In this document: positions 7,786-16,680 of the stretch, in pieces
Layout: each line of letters starts with the position of its first letter
Position numbering within the stretch: position 1 is the first letter of the stretch
Source of the DNA: Fen-1362 sp049516395
GTDB lineage: Bacteria > Planctomycetota > Phycisphaerae > Sedimentisphaerales > Anaerobacaceae
Assembly: GCA_049516395.1 (NCBI GenBank)
Contig: JBEKTD010000006.1
Location: forward strand, 62,001 to 126,000
Length of the DNA stretch: 64,000 nucleotides
Direction: 5' to 3'
Made by a program: the position numbers and the translations under genes
The notes under the pieces: generated by a model
Databases searched by the model: none
Told to the model about the DNA's origin: nothing
Seen by the model: the letters and a program-made list of their open reading frames with translations, nothing else

Positions 7786-7923
7786 AAAATTGTTTACATA
7801 ACCACCGGCAAAATCACAGGACTGATTTTCTGAAATCCTCCTGCGCACTATTTCTGCCACCCGCCCGTAGTGCAGCGAAGGTCCCAGAGTTTAGCTCCAG
7901 TGGTTTTCTGCCGGGGATTTGTT

Positions 7924-7965
7924 CTTCTTAATTCTAACTTCTAAATTTTCACTTTTTAATTTTTA
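7924..7965. repeat. Degenerate heptamer tandem repeat (6 units)
   Basis: Units are CTTCTTA, ATTCTAA, CTTCTAA, ATTTTCA, CTTTTTA and ATTTTTA. It is one of at least ten tracts in this window with a strict 7-bp period. Confidence 0.65.
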
Positions 7966-8200
7966 CTCAAATCCCCTAATTTCTAAAATCCCCCGAAATT
8001 TTCCTGCCCAATTATCAATAATCATTGACTTAATATCTTGTCTTAAATTTTCTGCTTGCATCCATCCCCTGCTTTGGATAACCTGTGGTTTTTCTACATG
8101 GTCGGGATTTCGATGAATCCGGCCCCGGCACGGCAGTAAAGACCTTTAACATATTAAAAATGACACACTTTTAACTGGCCGCGAAAAGGCACAAAAGATA

Positions 8201-8230
8201 CCCTCCTTCGCTAAAGCTACGGAGGGCAGG
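8201..8230. repeat. Palindromic repeat, short relative of the 2191/6609 repeat
   Basis: CCCTCCTTCGCT, then AAAGCTACGGAGGGCAGG. The arms pair at 9 of 11 positions, giving a hairpin upstream of the symporter gene. Confidence 0.6.
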
Positions 8231-8349
8231 CAAAAGGTTAACTGGTTTTTGTTTTTATTACCCTTAAGCTTTTTGCGCATTTTTGCGGCTACATAAAAAA
8301 ATCTGTGGCTTTTTCGGCGTCGTAGACGCCTCCTTGTTGGAGATGACCT

Positions 8350-10185
8350 ATGTTCAAAATCAGCGGAATTGACCTTGCCATCATTATCGTCTATTTCTGC
8401 ACCGTGATTGTGGCAGGTCTGTGGGTTTCGAGGCGAGGAGCAAAGAACCTCGAATCCTATTTCCTCGGCGGCAAGTCGCTGCCGTGGTATATCCTCGGCA
8501 TTTCCGATGCCTCGGGTATGTTCGACATAAGCGGCACGATGGTGCTGGTTACCTGGCTGTTTATGTACGGTCTCAAGAGCATCTGGCTGCCCTGGGTATG
8601 GCCGACGTTCAATCAAATCTTCCTGATGATGTTCCTCAGCGGCTGGCTGCGGCGGTCAAACGTCCTGACCGGCGCTGAATGGATTAAGACGCGGTTCGGA
8701 AATGACAAAGGGGCAAATCTCGCTCACATCAGCGTGGTGGCCTTCGCGCTGGTAGCCGTCGTGGGTATGCTGGCCTACGCCTTCAAGGGCATCGGCAAAT
8801 TCGCCGTAGTGATGCTGCCCTGGCGTTTTACGAATACCACCGAGGGTATTTTTTCCGACGCGAACATCTACGCACTGATACTAATGGGGCTGACTTCGCT
8901 CTACACCATCAAGGGTGGAATGATAAGCGTGGTCATCACCGAGGTTATGCAGTTTACCATTCTGACTGTCACCGCTCTTGTCATCGGGGGAATCGCCATC
9001 TACTCGGTCAGTCCGGCCGAGATACATAATTTGATACCGGCGGGCTGGACAAGCCCGTTCTTCGGGTACAAGTTAGGCCTGGACTGGACGGGCGTTTTTG
9101 ACAAGGTGAACCTAGCGATACAGGCCGAGGGCAATGAGCTTTTCGGCATCATTTTCGGCCTGATGCTGTGTAAAGGCGTGCTGGCAAGCTTAGCAGGCCC
9201 GATGCCAAACTACGATATGCAGAGAATCCTTGCTACCCGTAACTCTCGCGAGGCCTGTATGATGAACGGCTGGGTAACGACGGTCCTGATGTTCCCACGC
9301 TATATGATGGTCGCCGGGCTGACAGTAATGGCATTAAAGTTTTGCACGCCGGAGCTCAAAGCAATGGCTAAGCCGGACCTGGAGGGAATTTTACCCGTCG
9401 TCCTGTTCAACTATATGCCGCGGGGCGTAGTCGGATTCCTGCTGGCGGGCCTGCTGGCGGCTTTTATGTCCAATTTCGCCGCAACTGTTAATGCTGCGCC
9501 GGCGTATGTCGTCAACGACATATATAAACGATACATCAATCCCAGCGCACCAGCGAAAACGGAGATACTGATGAGCCGCATCTCCTCGCTGGTGATACTC
9601 GGCCTGGGCCTTACTCTGGGCCTGCTGACCAAAAACCTCTTCAGTATTATGTGGTGGATTGTGGGCGCGCTCAACGGCGCTTATGTCATTGCCAATGTCC
9701 TCAAGTGGATATGGTGGCGATTCAACGGCTACGGCTATTTCTGGGGCATGATAACAGGCATCATCAGCGCAATGTTTGTTCCTGAGCTGATGAATTTAGC
9801 ATTCGGCCGTGACATCAATGCCCTTTACACTTTCCCCATCATTTTCGGGATTTCGGCTGTGGGCTGCTTTGTGGGCACCTTCCTGACAAAAGCCGAAGAC
9901 GATGCCGTCCTCAAGAAATTCTACAAAACCGTCAATCCCTGGGGCTTCTGGGGACCCATTCGGGAAATGGTCGTGCAGGAAGACCAGAGCTTCGAGCCGA
10001 ATCGAAACTTCGGCCGGGATATGACCAATGTTGTGGTAGGCATTATCTGGCAGTTGTGCCTTGTCTCGCTGCCCATTTTTATCGTCCTCCGCGACTGGCC
10101 GTGGGTTACCAAGATTGCCATCGTCCTGGCGGCGACCTGTGTATTCCTTAAATTCAACTGGTATAACAAACTTGAAAAGATTTAA
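8350..10185 (+). CDS. Sodium:solute symporter family transporter
   Basis: 611 aa inner-membrane carrier of the SSS family with about 13-14 hydrophobic helices. The family's N-terminal signature is visible: VSRRGAKNLESYFLGGKSLPW (about 24-44), then GISDASGMFDISGTM. This position in SSS proteins contributes to Na+ and substrate binding. The substrate cannot be read from sequence, but the GH130 phosphorylase 19 bases downstream suggests a manno-oligosaccharide or another beta-mannoside. ATG 8350 has GGAG upstream. Confidence 0.93.
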   Translation: MFKISGIDLAIIIVYFCTVIVAGLWVSRRGAKNLESYFLGGKSLPWYILGISDASGMFDISGTMVLVTWLFMYGLKSIWLPWVWPTFNQIFLMMFLSGWLRRSNVLTGAEWIKTRFGNDKGANLAHISVVAFALVAVVGMLAYAFKGIGKFAVVMLPWRFTNTTEGIFSDANIYALILMGLTSLYTIKGGMISVVITEVMQFTILTVTALVIGGIAIYSVSPAEIHNLIPAGWTSPFFGYKLGLDWTGVFDKVNLAIQAEGNELFGIIFGLMLCKGVLASLAGPMPNYDMQRILATRNSREACMMNGWVTTVLMFPRYMMVAGLTVMALKFCTPELKAMAKPDLEGILPVVLFNYMPRGVVGFLLAGLLAAFMSNFAATVNAAPAYVVNDIYKRYINPSAPAKTEILMSRISSLVILGLGLTLGLLTKNLFSIMWWIVGALNGAYVIANVLKWIWWRFNGYGYFWGMITGIISAMFVPELMNLAFGRDINALYTFPIIFGISAVGCFVGTFLTKAEDDAVLKKFYKTVNPWGFWGPIREMVVQEDQSFEPNRNFGRDMTNVVVGIIWQLCLVSLPIFIVLRDWPWVTKIAIVLAATCVFLKFNWYNKLEKI

Positions 10186-10204
10186 AAACCAACAGGAACA
10201 AAAG

Positions 10205-11407
10205 ATGAATAAGAAGACATTCGACGCAAAAGTCAGGAAACTGTTCGCGGACCATAAAAGATTAATCGCCCGAAAGAACACCAAAGTCAAAGAGACTAAC
10301 GGCGTTTACTATCGATATAAATATCCCGTACTGACCGGGGAACACACGCCTGTCTTCTGGCGTTATGACCTCGATTACAAGAGCAACCCCAACCTTATGG
10401 AGCGGCTAAGTGTGAACTGCGCGTTCAATCCCGGCGCTATCGAGTTCGACGGCAAAATCTGCTTAGTCGGCCGGGTTGAAGGAGTTGACAGAAAATCATT
10501 CTTCGCAATCGCGGAAAGTAAATCCGGCATCGATAATTTCAAATTCTGGGATTACCCAATCTTGCTTCCTGAAACAAACGACCCGGATATTAATGTTTAC
10601 GATATGCGATTGGTCAAACACGAGGACGGCTGGATTTACGGCCTGTTCTGCTCCGAAAGAAAAGACCCGAATGCCCCTCGCAGAGACCTATCCAGCGCGA
10701 CCGCTCAATGCGGCATCGTGCGAACAAAAGACCTCAAAAACTGGGAACGATTAGACGATTTGAAAACCACCTCGCCCCAGCAGCGAAACGTCGTCCTTCA
10801 TCCCGAATTCATCAACGGCAAATACGCCCTATATACGCGCCCGCAGGATGGTTTTATCTCTGCGGGAAGCGGCGGCGGCATCGGCTGGGGACTCTGCGAC
10901 AATATGAAACACGCGGTAATCACAGGTCCCGAAACAATTGTCGATGACAGGCAATACCACACAATTAAAGAGGTCAAAAACGGTCTCGGCCCCGCTCCAA
11001 TCAAAACTGAAAAGGGCTGGCTGCAATTGGCCCACGGCGTCCGCGGTTGTGCAGCAGGACTTCGCTATGTCGTTTACGCGTTTCTTACCAAACTCGATGA
11101 GCCAAACAAGCTCATAGCCGAACCGGGCGGCTACTTAATCGCCCCGCAGGGTGAGGAGCGTATCGGCGATGTCTCAAATGTCGTCTTCACCAATGGCTGG
11201 GTAGCTCGCAAAAACGGGCAACTATTTATTTACTACGCCTCTTCGGATACTCGATGCCACGTCGCGGAAACAACGGTTGATTTGATGCTGGATTATGTTT
11301 TGAATACTCCGCCCGAAGCCAGCCGGTCTTATGCCTGTGTCCAGCAGAGATATAAACTGATTTCCAAAAACCTGCTGATTATGAAGGCGATGGGAATCAA
11401 ACCCTGA
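10205..11407 (+). CDS. Glycoside hydrolase family 130 beta-mannoside phosphorylase
   Basis: 400 aa. GH130 enzymes phosphorolyse beta-mannosides, for example mannosyl-1,4-glucose, into mannose 1-phosphate and the remaining sugar. Family blocks are visible: CAFNPGAIEFDGKICLVGRVEG (about 72-93) and DPDINVYDMRLVKHEDGW, where D133 sits at the place of the proposed proton donor. The chain length is near that of the GH130_1 mannosylglucose phosphorylases. A cytosolic location is expected, since there is no signal peptide. I chose ATG 10205 (AGGAACAAAAG upstream) over a longer frame that overlaps the symporter. The symporter-phosphorylase pair looks like a small sugar-use operon. Confidence 0.9.
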   Translation: MNKKTFDAKVRKLFADHKRLIARKNTKVKETNGVYYRYKYPVLTGEHTPVFWRYDLDYKSNPNLMERLSVNCAFNPGAIEFDGKICLVGRVEGVDRKSFFAIAESKSGIDNFKFWDYPILLPETNDPDINVYDMRLVKHEDGWIYGLFCSERKDPNAPRRDLSSATAQCGIVRTKDLKNWERLDDLKTTSPQQRNVVLHPEFINGKYALYTRPQDGFISAGSGGGIGWGLCDNMKHAVITGPETIVDDRQYHTIKEVKNGLGPAPIKTEKGWLQLAHGVRGCAAGLRYVVYAFLTKLDEPNKLIAEPGGYLIAPQGEERIGDVSNVVFTNGWVARKNGQLFIYYASSDTRCHVAETTVDLMLDYVLNTPPEASRSYACVQQRYKLISKNLLIMKAMGIKP

Positions 11408-11422
11408 AGACAGCCTTTTGTT

Positions 11423-12103
11423 TTATGCTTTCCTCTTCCGGCATTCTTCCATAATGGCCGCGGTGGCGGTTGCGCCGAAGCGAGTGCAGCCGGCTTCGCG
11501 GACTTTCAACGCCATATCGAGGTCACGCACACCCCCTGCCGCTTTGACCTGCACCTTTTTTGAGACGACCTTTCGCATAAGTTTCAAATCCTCAATAGTC
11601 GCGCCGCCGCCGGCAAAGCCGGTTGATGTCTTCACCCAATCGGCACCCGCCTCCTCGCAAAGCCGACACGCAATTTTCTTCAGCTCATCGGTAAGATAAA
11701 AATTTTCGAGAATGACCTTTACAAGCACTTTATTCTTATGCGCGGTATCGACGACGGCCTTTATATCATTGCGAACGTAATCAAAATCGCCGCTTTTGAG
11801 TTTGCCGATATTGAGCACCATATCAAGCTCAAGGGCGCCGTCTTTAATCGCCTGCTCGGCTTCGAAGACCTTTGTTTCGGTCTTATTGTACCCATGCGGA
11901 AAGCCGATTACTGTCGTGGGCTTTATATCCGTCCCTTTCAGCAGCATAGCCACTAAGGGCAGCGCCGAAGGCGAACAGCAAACGCTCGCCACGCCGTATT
12001 TTTTGGCGACTTCACAGCCCTTTCTAATCTCATCAACCGTCAGTTCCGGTTTCAAAAGCGAATGGTCTATCATCTTCGCTATGTCCCTGCACGTCCATTC
12101 CAT
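11423..12103 (-). CDS. deoC: Deoxyribose-phosphate aldolase
   Basis: 226 aa. It splits 2-deoxyribose 5-phosphate into glyceraldehyde 3-phosphate and acetaldehyde during deoxynucleoside use. The Schiff-base lysine is K158 in VKTSTGF, the second lysine is K187 in VKAAGGVRD, and D94 lies in ELDMVLNIG. All three match the E. coli catalytic set. It converges with the GH130 gene. ATG 12103 has GGAGAACAGCA upstream. Confidence 0.96.
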   Translation of the reverse strand: MEWTCRDIAKMIDHSLLKPELTVDEIRKGCEVAKKYGVASVCCSPSALPLVAMLLKGTDIKPTTVIGFPHGYNKTETKVFEAEQAIKDGALELDMVLNIGKLKSGDFDYVRNDIKAVVDTAHKNKVLVKVILENFYLTDELKKIACRLCEEAGADWVKTSTGFAGGGATIEDLKLMRKVVSKKVQVKAAGGVRDLDMALKVREAGCTRFGATATAAIMEECRKRKA

Positions 12104-12140
12104 TGCTGTTCTCCAAATAAAAATAAGATATCAAACCTAA

Positions 12141-12168
12141 TTATCAATTATCAATCATCGATTATCAA
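12141..12168. repeat. Heptamer tandem repeat (4 units)
   Basis: Units are ATTATCA, ATTATCA, ATCATCG and ATTATCA, between deoC and dnaA. Confidence 0.65.
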
Positions 12169-12189
12169 CTGTGGAGATTCAAGTTTTTA

Positions 12190-12224
12190 AATCAGCAATC
12201 CAAAATCATAAATTATAAATCTCA
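12190..12224. repeat. Heptamer tandem repeat (5 units)
   Basis: Units are AATCAGC, AATCCAA, AATCATA, AATTATA and AATCTCA, between deoC and dnaA. Confidence 0.65.
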
Positions 12225-12566
12225 AACCCCTTTCCACCGCTTTTCCACAATCAGCACTTACGATGTGCATAAACTGTTAAACGCAAAAATAATTCAGTCA
12301 CAACTCCATTGTCCGCTGAGAGATGGGACAAGTTGAAAAGAAAATTAAAGAAACACGGTTGATTCGATTCGCATCCTCTCAATAATTGCAGTTGTTCTGT
12401 TAGCGGTGAGCTTGGTCGAACCGCTTGTGTTTAGTTAAATTGAATCGCTTGATATAGTGCGGTTTCCAGCGTATGGAGACGCGAGAAAAACTTAGAAACG
12501 ATTAGCTGCTTTGTCCGTCCTTCGTTGCCCGTAATGGCAAGTGAGGACGGTGCCGGAGAGGTAAAA

Positions 12567-14027
12567 ATGCAAGGTATTGTCAAGGAGGACATCCGCACCT
12601 CTACTAAGTGCGTGGAAGTTCGCTCGAATGAAAACGCGATTAGCGCGATTAATGACGCTATTGCGGAAAAAATCGGGCAGCAAAAGTTCAGAATCTGGTT
12701 TAAGAACTCGACTCGACTGACACTTTCGGATGGTCTCTTGAAGGTTGGCGTTATAAATCCGTTCATCGCAAACTGGCTCGAAAGCCATTTCAGCGCGCAG
12801 GTTACAGAATCGGCGCGTGCAGTCGCGGGAGCAAGCTGCCAGGTGTGTTTCATCGTTGACACTCAGCTTTGCGACAGCCACAGGACCACCACATTCGACT
12901 GGCAGGCAAAGCCGGCTCTGAATTCTCCGGTTGCAGTTGAACCGGGCAGGAGCATCTCGCAAAGGCCGACATACGCCGGTCAGAAGCTCAAGCTGACCTT
13001 CGATACCTTTGTTGTCGGCCAATCCAATGAACTCGCATATAACGCCGCGAAAGCGGTTATCAATGATAAGCAGAGTCCTTTCAACCCGCTATTTATCCAC
13101 GGAGGGTATGGTCTCGGCAAAACGCACCTGCTGCAAGGGATATGCACTGAACTGCGTCGAACTAAACCGACAGCCAACTGGCTGTATATGTCGGCGGAGG
13201 ATTTTGCTAATCAATTTGTGCTGGCCTTGAAGACGAGAAAGCTGGATGCTTTTCGCAGTCGCATGCGACAAACGGACTTGTTGGCTATTGACGACATACA
13301 CTTCCTGGCCAGCAAACCAGCAACGCAGGAGGAATTCCTGCATACATTTAATACGTTGGATCTGGCCGGCAGGCAGGTAATTCTCGCCTCTGACTCTCAT
13401 CCTAAAATGATTACCCAGATTTCGGAAAAACTCATCAGCCGATTTGTTTCGGGGATGGTAGTGAAGATTGACCAGCCGGATTTCAAAACCCGCTGCGAAA
13501 TTTGCAGGCGATATGCCCGTGGTATGAAAAAACCCATCTCCGAAGACGTAATCGCCTACGTCGCCGAGCATCTCCGCAGTAATATCCGCGAACTGCAGGG
13601 GGCAATCCTCAAGATTGCCGCTTTCGCCTCGCTGCAGAACGCCAAAATCGGCCTGGGCCTGGCGAAGGAGATTCTCGCCGAGCATATCGGACGCTGCGAC
13701 CCTATGGTGCATATATCCGATATCGAGTCAGCCGTTGCCGACTTCTTCGGTGTCAGCTCTTCGGCGCTCCATTCTTCAAAAAAGGACCGCACTGTCGCCC
13801 TGGCTCGTCATTTCAGTATGTATCTGGCGCGAAAGCATACGAAGATGTCGAGTTCGGAGATTGGGCGACTGCTTGGGGACAAGAATCACGCGACTGTTCT
13901 TATGGCGTGCAAAAAGGTCGAGGAGCAACTCAGCCGCAATGCCCAGCTTAACTGGCAGGGTCCAACGGGCAATCGCGTTGCCAACGCAACGACTATCCTC
14001 GAACAACTGGAAAAAAGCATCAAATAA
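12567..14027 (+). CDS. dnaA: Chromosomal replication initiator protein DnaA
   Basis: 486 aa. It binds DnaA boxes at the origin and opens the DNA. The N-terminal domain has QQKFRIWF. The AAA+ core has Walker A GGYGLGKT (about 179-186, with Tyr where Val is usual) and Walker B LLAIDDIHFLA (about 238 on). The C-terminal helix-turn-helix shows KMSSSEIGRLLGDKNHATVL. I chose ATG 12567 because GGAGAGG precedes it. An upstream ATG at 12525 lacks such a site. It is not followed by dnaN, so the usual dnaA-dnaN order is broken here. Confidence 0.96.
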   Translation: MQGIVKEDIRTSTKCVEVRSNENAISAINDAIAEKIGQQKFRIWFKNSTRLTLSDGLLKVGVINPFIANWLESHFSAQVTESARAVAGASCQVCFIVDTQLCDSHRTTTFDWQAKPALNSPVAVEPGRSISQRPTYAGQKLKLTFDTFVVGQSNELAYNAAKAVINDKQSPFNPLFIHGGYGLGKTHLLQGICTELRRTKPTANWLYMSAEDFANQFVLALKTRKLDAFRSRMRQTDLLAIDDIHFLASKPATQEEFLHTFNTLDLAGRQVILASDSHPKMITQISEKLISRFVSGMVVKIDQPDFKTRCEICRRYARGMKKPISEDVIAYVAEHLRSNIRELQGAILKIAAFASLQNAKIGLGLAKEILAEHIGRCDPMVHISDIESAVADFFGVSSSALHSSKKDRTVALARHFSMYLARKHTKMSSSEIGRLLGDKNHATVLMACKKVEEQLSRNAQLNWQGPTGNRVANATTILEQLEKSIK

Positions 14028-14048
14028 GACCCCAGACGCAAGTCGGGA

Positions 14049-16190
14049 TTACTTTTTCTTTGGCTGGTCTTTTTTGTCGGAGAGGCCGAGTTCGGCCAAA
14101 GCTGCCTTACGGGAAAGTTTGAACCTGCCCTGGTCATCAACAAGCAAAAGCTTGACGGGGATGAGGTCGCCAAGTTTGCATATAGCGTCAACACTCTTGA
14201 CGTAGCTGTCGCTCAACTCGCTGACGTGGCAAAGACCTTCAACGCCGGGGATAAACTCAACAAACGCGCCGAATTCCTTGATGGAAACGACTTTGGAATT
14301 GGGATAAAGGGTGCCTACCTTGGGGGCTTGGGTCATTGCCTCAATCATTGCCTTTGCCTTGAGGTGGCCGTCGCCGCCAATGCAGCTGATGAATACAGTG
14401 CCGTCTTCCTCGATTTCGATTGTGGTATCGGTTTGTTCCTGCATGGCCTTAATGTTCTTGCCACCCGGGCCGATGATTTTGCCGATAAATTCGGGGTCTA
14501 TTTTAACGGTAACAAGTTTCGGCGCATAAACGCTAAGCTCCGCCCTGGGTTTATCGATTGCCTGCGACATAGTGGCGAGTATTTTGAGGCGGGCCTGACG
14601 GGCCTTTTCCATTGCCTCAATCATAATGTTATGCGGAAGACCGTCGGCTTTTATATCGAGCTGGACAGCGGTAACGCCCTCGGTGGTTCCCGCGACTTTG
14701 AAATCCATATCGCCGTGATGGTCCTCATCGCCTATGATATCGGTAAGCAAGACGTATTTGCCGTTATCCGCGGTAACAAGACCGATTGAAATGCCGGCAA
14801 CGGGCTTCTTTATAGGGACGCCTGCGTCCATCAGGGCAAGCGAGCCGCCGCAGACCGAGGCCATTGAGCTTGAGCCGTTGGATTCGGTAATATCGGAGAT
14901 GATTCTTATCGTATAGGCGAATTCTTCTTCGGGAGGTCTGACCATTTCGAGTGCGCGTTCAGCAAGGGCGCCGTGGCCTATTTCGCGACGACCGGGGCCT
15001 CGCATCGGCTTGACTTCGCCGACGGAAAACGGCGGAAAGTTATAATGCAGGGCAAAACTCTGGGCATATTCGTCCTGGAGGCCGTCAATAATCTGGGCAT
15101 CCTGAATTGTGCCTAAGGTAACATTGACGAGGGCCTGGGTTTCGCCTCGCGTGAATAACGCTGAACCATGAACACGGGGGAGAATGCCGACTTCGCAGGT
15201 AATGGGGCGAACGTCGTCGTAACTTCGGCCGTCAAGGCGTTTGCCTTTGAGGGCGAGGTCGCGGATGATTTCGCCTTCGATTTTATCGAAAATCCGGCTG
15301 ACCATTATCTGTTCATGATTTTCGGCAGAATCCGATTCCGACTTGCAGTATTGTTCGACGAGGCGGTCAAACAACTCGCCGACAGCAATTTTCCGCTGCT
15401 GCTTGGCCGGTATAAGTTTGAGCTTGCGAAGCTCATCGGCAATTTGCGAGCGTATTTTCGAACAGAGCTCTTCGTCGATTTCGAAAAGCTCAGACATTTC
15501 TTTTGGGACGCCGACTTTCTTTTGAAGCTCCTCGATAAGGTCACAGACAATCTTTACGGTTTCGTGCCCGGTTTTGATTGATTCTGCGATAACTGCTTCG
15601 GGTAATTCCTTGGCGGCGACTTCAATCATATTGATGGCGTCTTTTCTGCCGCCGACGAGGACGTTCAAATCGCCTTCTTCAAGCTGCTGGTGGGTAGGAT
15701 TGATGATAAATTCGCCGTTGACTCGACCAACCCGGCAGGCGCCTGTGGGGCCATTGAACGGTATTTTGCTGATTGATAATGCCGCACTTGCACCAATCAT
15801 CGCGGGGACATCGGGGTCGTTTTCCTTATCGGCGCTGAGGACGGAAGCGATAATCTGGACTTCGTCAAAATAGCCATCCGGGAAGAGCGGCCGCAGGGGC
15901 CGGTCAATCATACGCGAGGTAAGCGTTTCCTTTGTTGATGGTCTGCCCTCACGCTTGATGAAGCCGCCGGGGAATTTGCCGGCCGCGCTGTGTCTTTCAC
16001 GATATTCTACTGAGAGCGGGAAAAAATCAATGTCTTCGGAACGAGGCGGAGCAACAACTGCGCAAACAAGAACGACCGTTTCTCCGTAACGAACGATGAC
16101 TGCACCGTCCGCCTGCCTGGCGATTTTGCCCGTCTCGATGGATAAGGTTCGACCCGCTATTTCTCTTTCAACTTTTACAACGTTAAACAT
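14049..16190 (-). CDS. pnp: Polynucleotide phosphorylase
   Basis: 713 aa. A 3'-5' phosphorolytic exoribonuclease of mRNA decay that also adds tails. It has two RNase PH-like domains (about 1-220 and 310-540), a KH domain with FIGKIIGPGGKNIKAMQ (about 565-580) and a C-terminal S1 domain (GTLYPNSKVVSIKEFGAFVEF). The length is normal. It lies 69 bases downstream of rpsO on the same strand, the conserved rpsO-pnp order. It converges with dnaA. Confidence 0.97.
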   Translation of the reverse strand: MFNVVKVEREIAGRTLSIETGKIARQADGAVIVRYGETVVLVCAVVAPPRSEDIDFFPLSVEYRERHSAAGKFPGGFIKREGRPSTKETLTSRMIDRPLRPLFPDGYFDEVQIIASVLSADKENDPDVPAMIGASAALSISKIPFNGPTGACRVGRVNGEFIINPTHQQLEEGDLNVLVGGRKDAINMIEVAAKELPEAVIAESIKTGHETVKIVCDLIEELQKKVGVPKEMSELFEIDEELCSKIRSQIADELRKLKLIPAKQQRKIAVGELFDRLVEQYCKSESDSAENHEQIMVSRIFDKIEGEIIRDLALKGKRLDGRSYDDVRPITCEVGILPRVHGSALFTRGETQALVNVTLGTIQDAQIIDGLQDEYAQSFALHYNFPPFSVGEVKPMRGPGRREIGHGALAERALEMVRPPEEEFAYTIRIISDITESNGSSSMASVCGGSLALMDAGVPIKKPVAGISIGLVTADNGKYVLLTDIIGDEDHHGDMDFKVAGTTEGVTAVQLDIKADGLPHNIMIEAMEKARQARLKILATMSQAIDKPRAELSVYAPKLVTVKIDPEFIGKIIGPGGKNIKAMQEQTDTTIEIEEDGTVFISCIGGDGHLKAKAMIEAMTQAPKVGTLYPNSKVVSIKEFGAFVEFIPGVEGLCHVSELSDSYVKSVDAICKLGDLIPVKLLLVDDQGRFKLSRKAALAELGLSDKKDQPKKK

Positions 16191-16259
16191 AAATTACCTC
16201 ATAAACAGCCAAGTCGCATCGCGCAATGGCGAAGTGCGGCCAAAGCACCGGGTTTAGTG

Positions 16260-16526
16260 TTATTTCCGCAAGCCAAGGCGGGAGATGACGTCGTGATATC
16301 GCTTCGGGTCTTTTTTGCCCACGTATTTGAGCAGCGAAGCCCTTGTGGCGACCATTTTGAGCAGTCCACGACGAGAGGAATGGTCCTTGCGGTGGCTCTT
16401 GAGGTGTTCGGTAAGCTCGGTGATTCGCTCGGTCAGAATCGCAATCTGGACCTCCGGAGAGCCGGTGTCGCCCTTATGGATTTCGAAATTGTGAACGATA
16501 CCTTCCTTTTTTGTTTTTGCCAGCAT
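16260..16526 (-). CDS. rpsO: Ribosomal protein S15
   Basis: 88 aa, the usual length. It shows GDTGSPEVQIAILTERI (about 20-36) and the HRKDHSSRRGLLKMVATRA block that contacts 16S rRNA. It is cotranscribed with pnp. In other bacteria S15 represses its own message, but no specific leader structure is evident here. Confidence 0.97.
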   Translation of the reverse strand: MLAKTKKEGIVHNFEIHKGDTGSPEVQIAILTERITELTEHLKSHRKDHSSRRGLLKMVATRASLLKYVGKKDPKRYHDVISRLGLRK

Positions 16527-16680
16527 TTTTCCAATAAACCTTTCTGATATTCCCGGCGGGCCAAAACCCGCCCTACATTAAGACACAAAAGTTACAAACA
16601 GGGCATTTTAGCAGTTTTTTTGCGGTCTGCAAGGGTAAAAAGCGGAAATAAAGAGGCGATTTGCGTCCGGAGGAAACCTG

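Larger units (their letters stand above)
7786..8349. other. Gene-free stretch with heptamer tract and palindromic repeat
   Basis: No gene is visible. It holds a 7-bp tandem tract (7924-7965) and a short palindromic relative of the interspersed repeat (8201-8230). GGAG at about 8339 precedes the symporter start. Confidence 0.5.
12141..12272. other. Possible replication origin upstream of dnaA
   Basis: Two sites match the DnaA-box consensus TTWTNCACA exactly: TTTTCCACA (12241-12249, plus) and TTATGCACA (12264-12272, minus). They face each other 14 bp apart, next to an A+T-rich block made of heptamers (12141-12168 and 12190-12224) that could serve as an unwinding region. dnaA begins 295 bp downstream. 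Two boxes alone are weak evidence. Confidence 0.4.
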
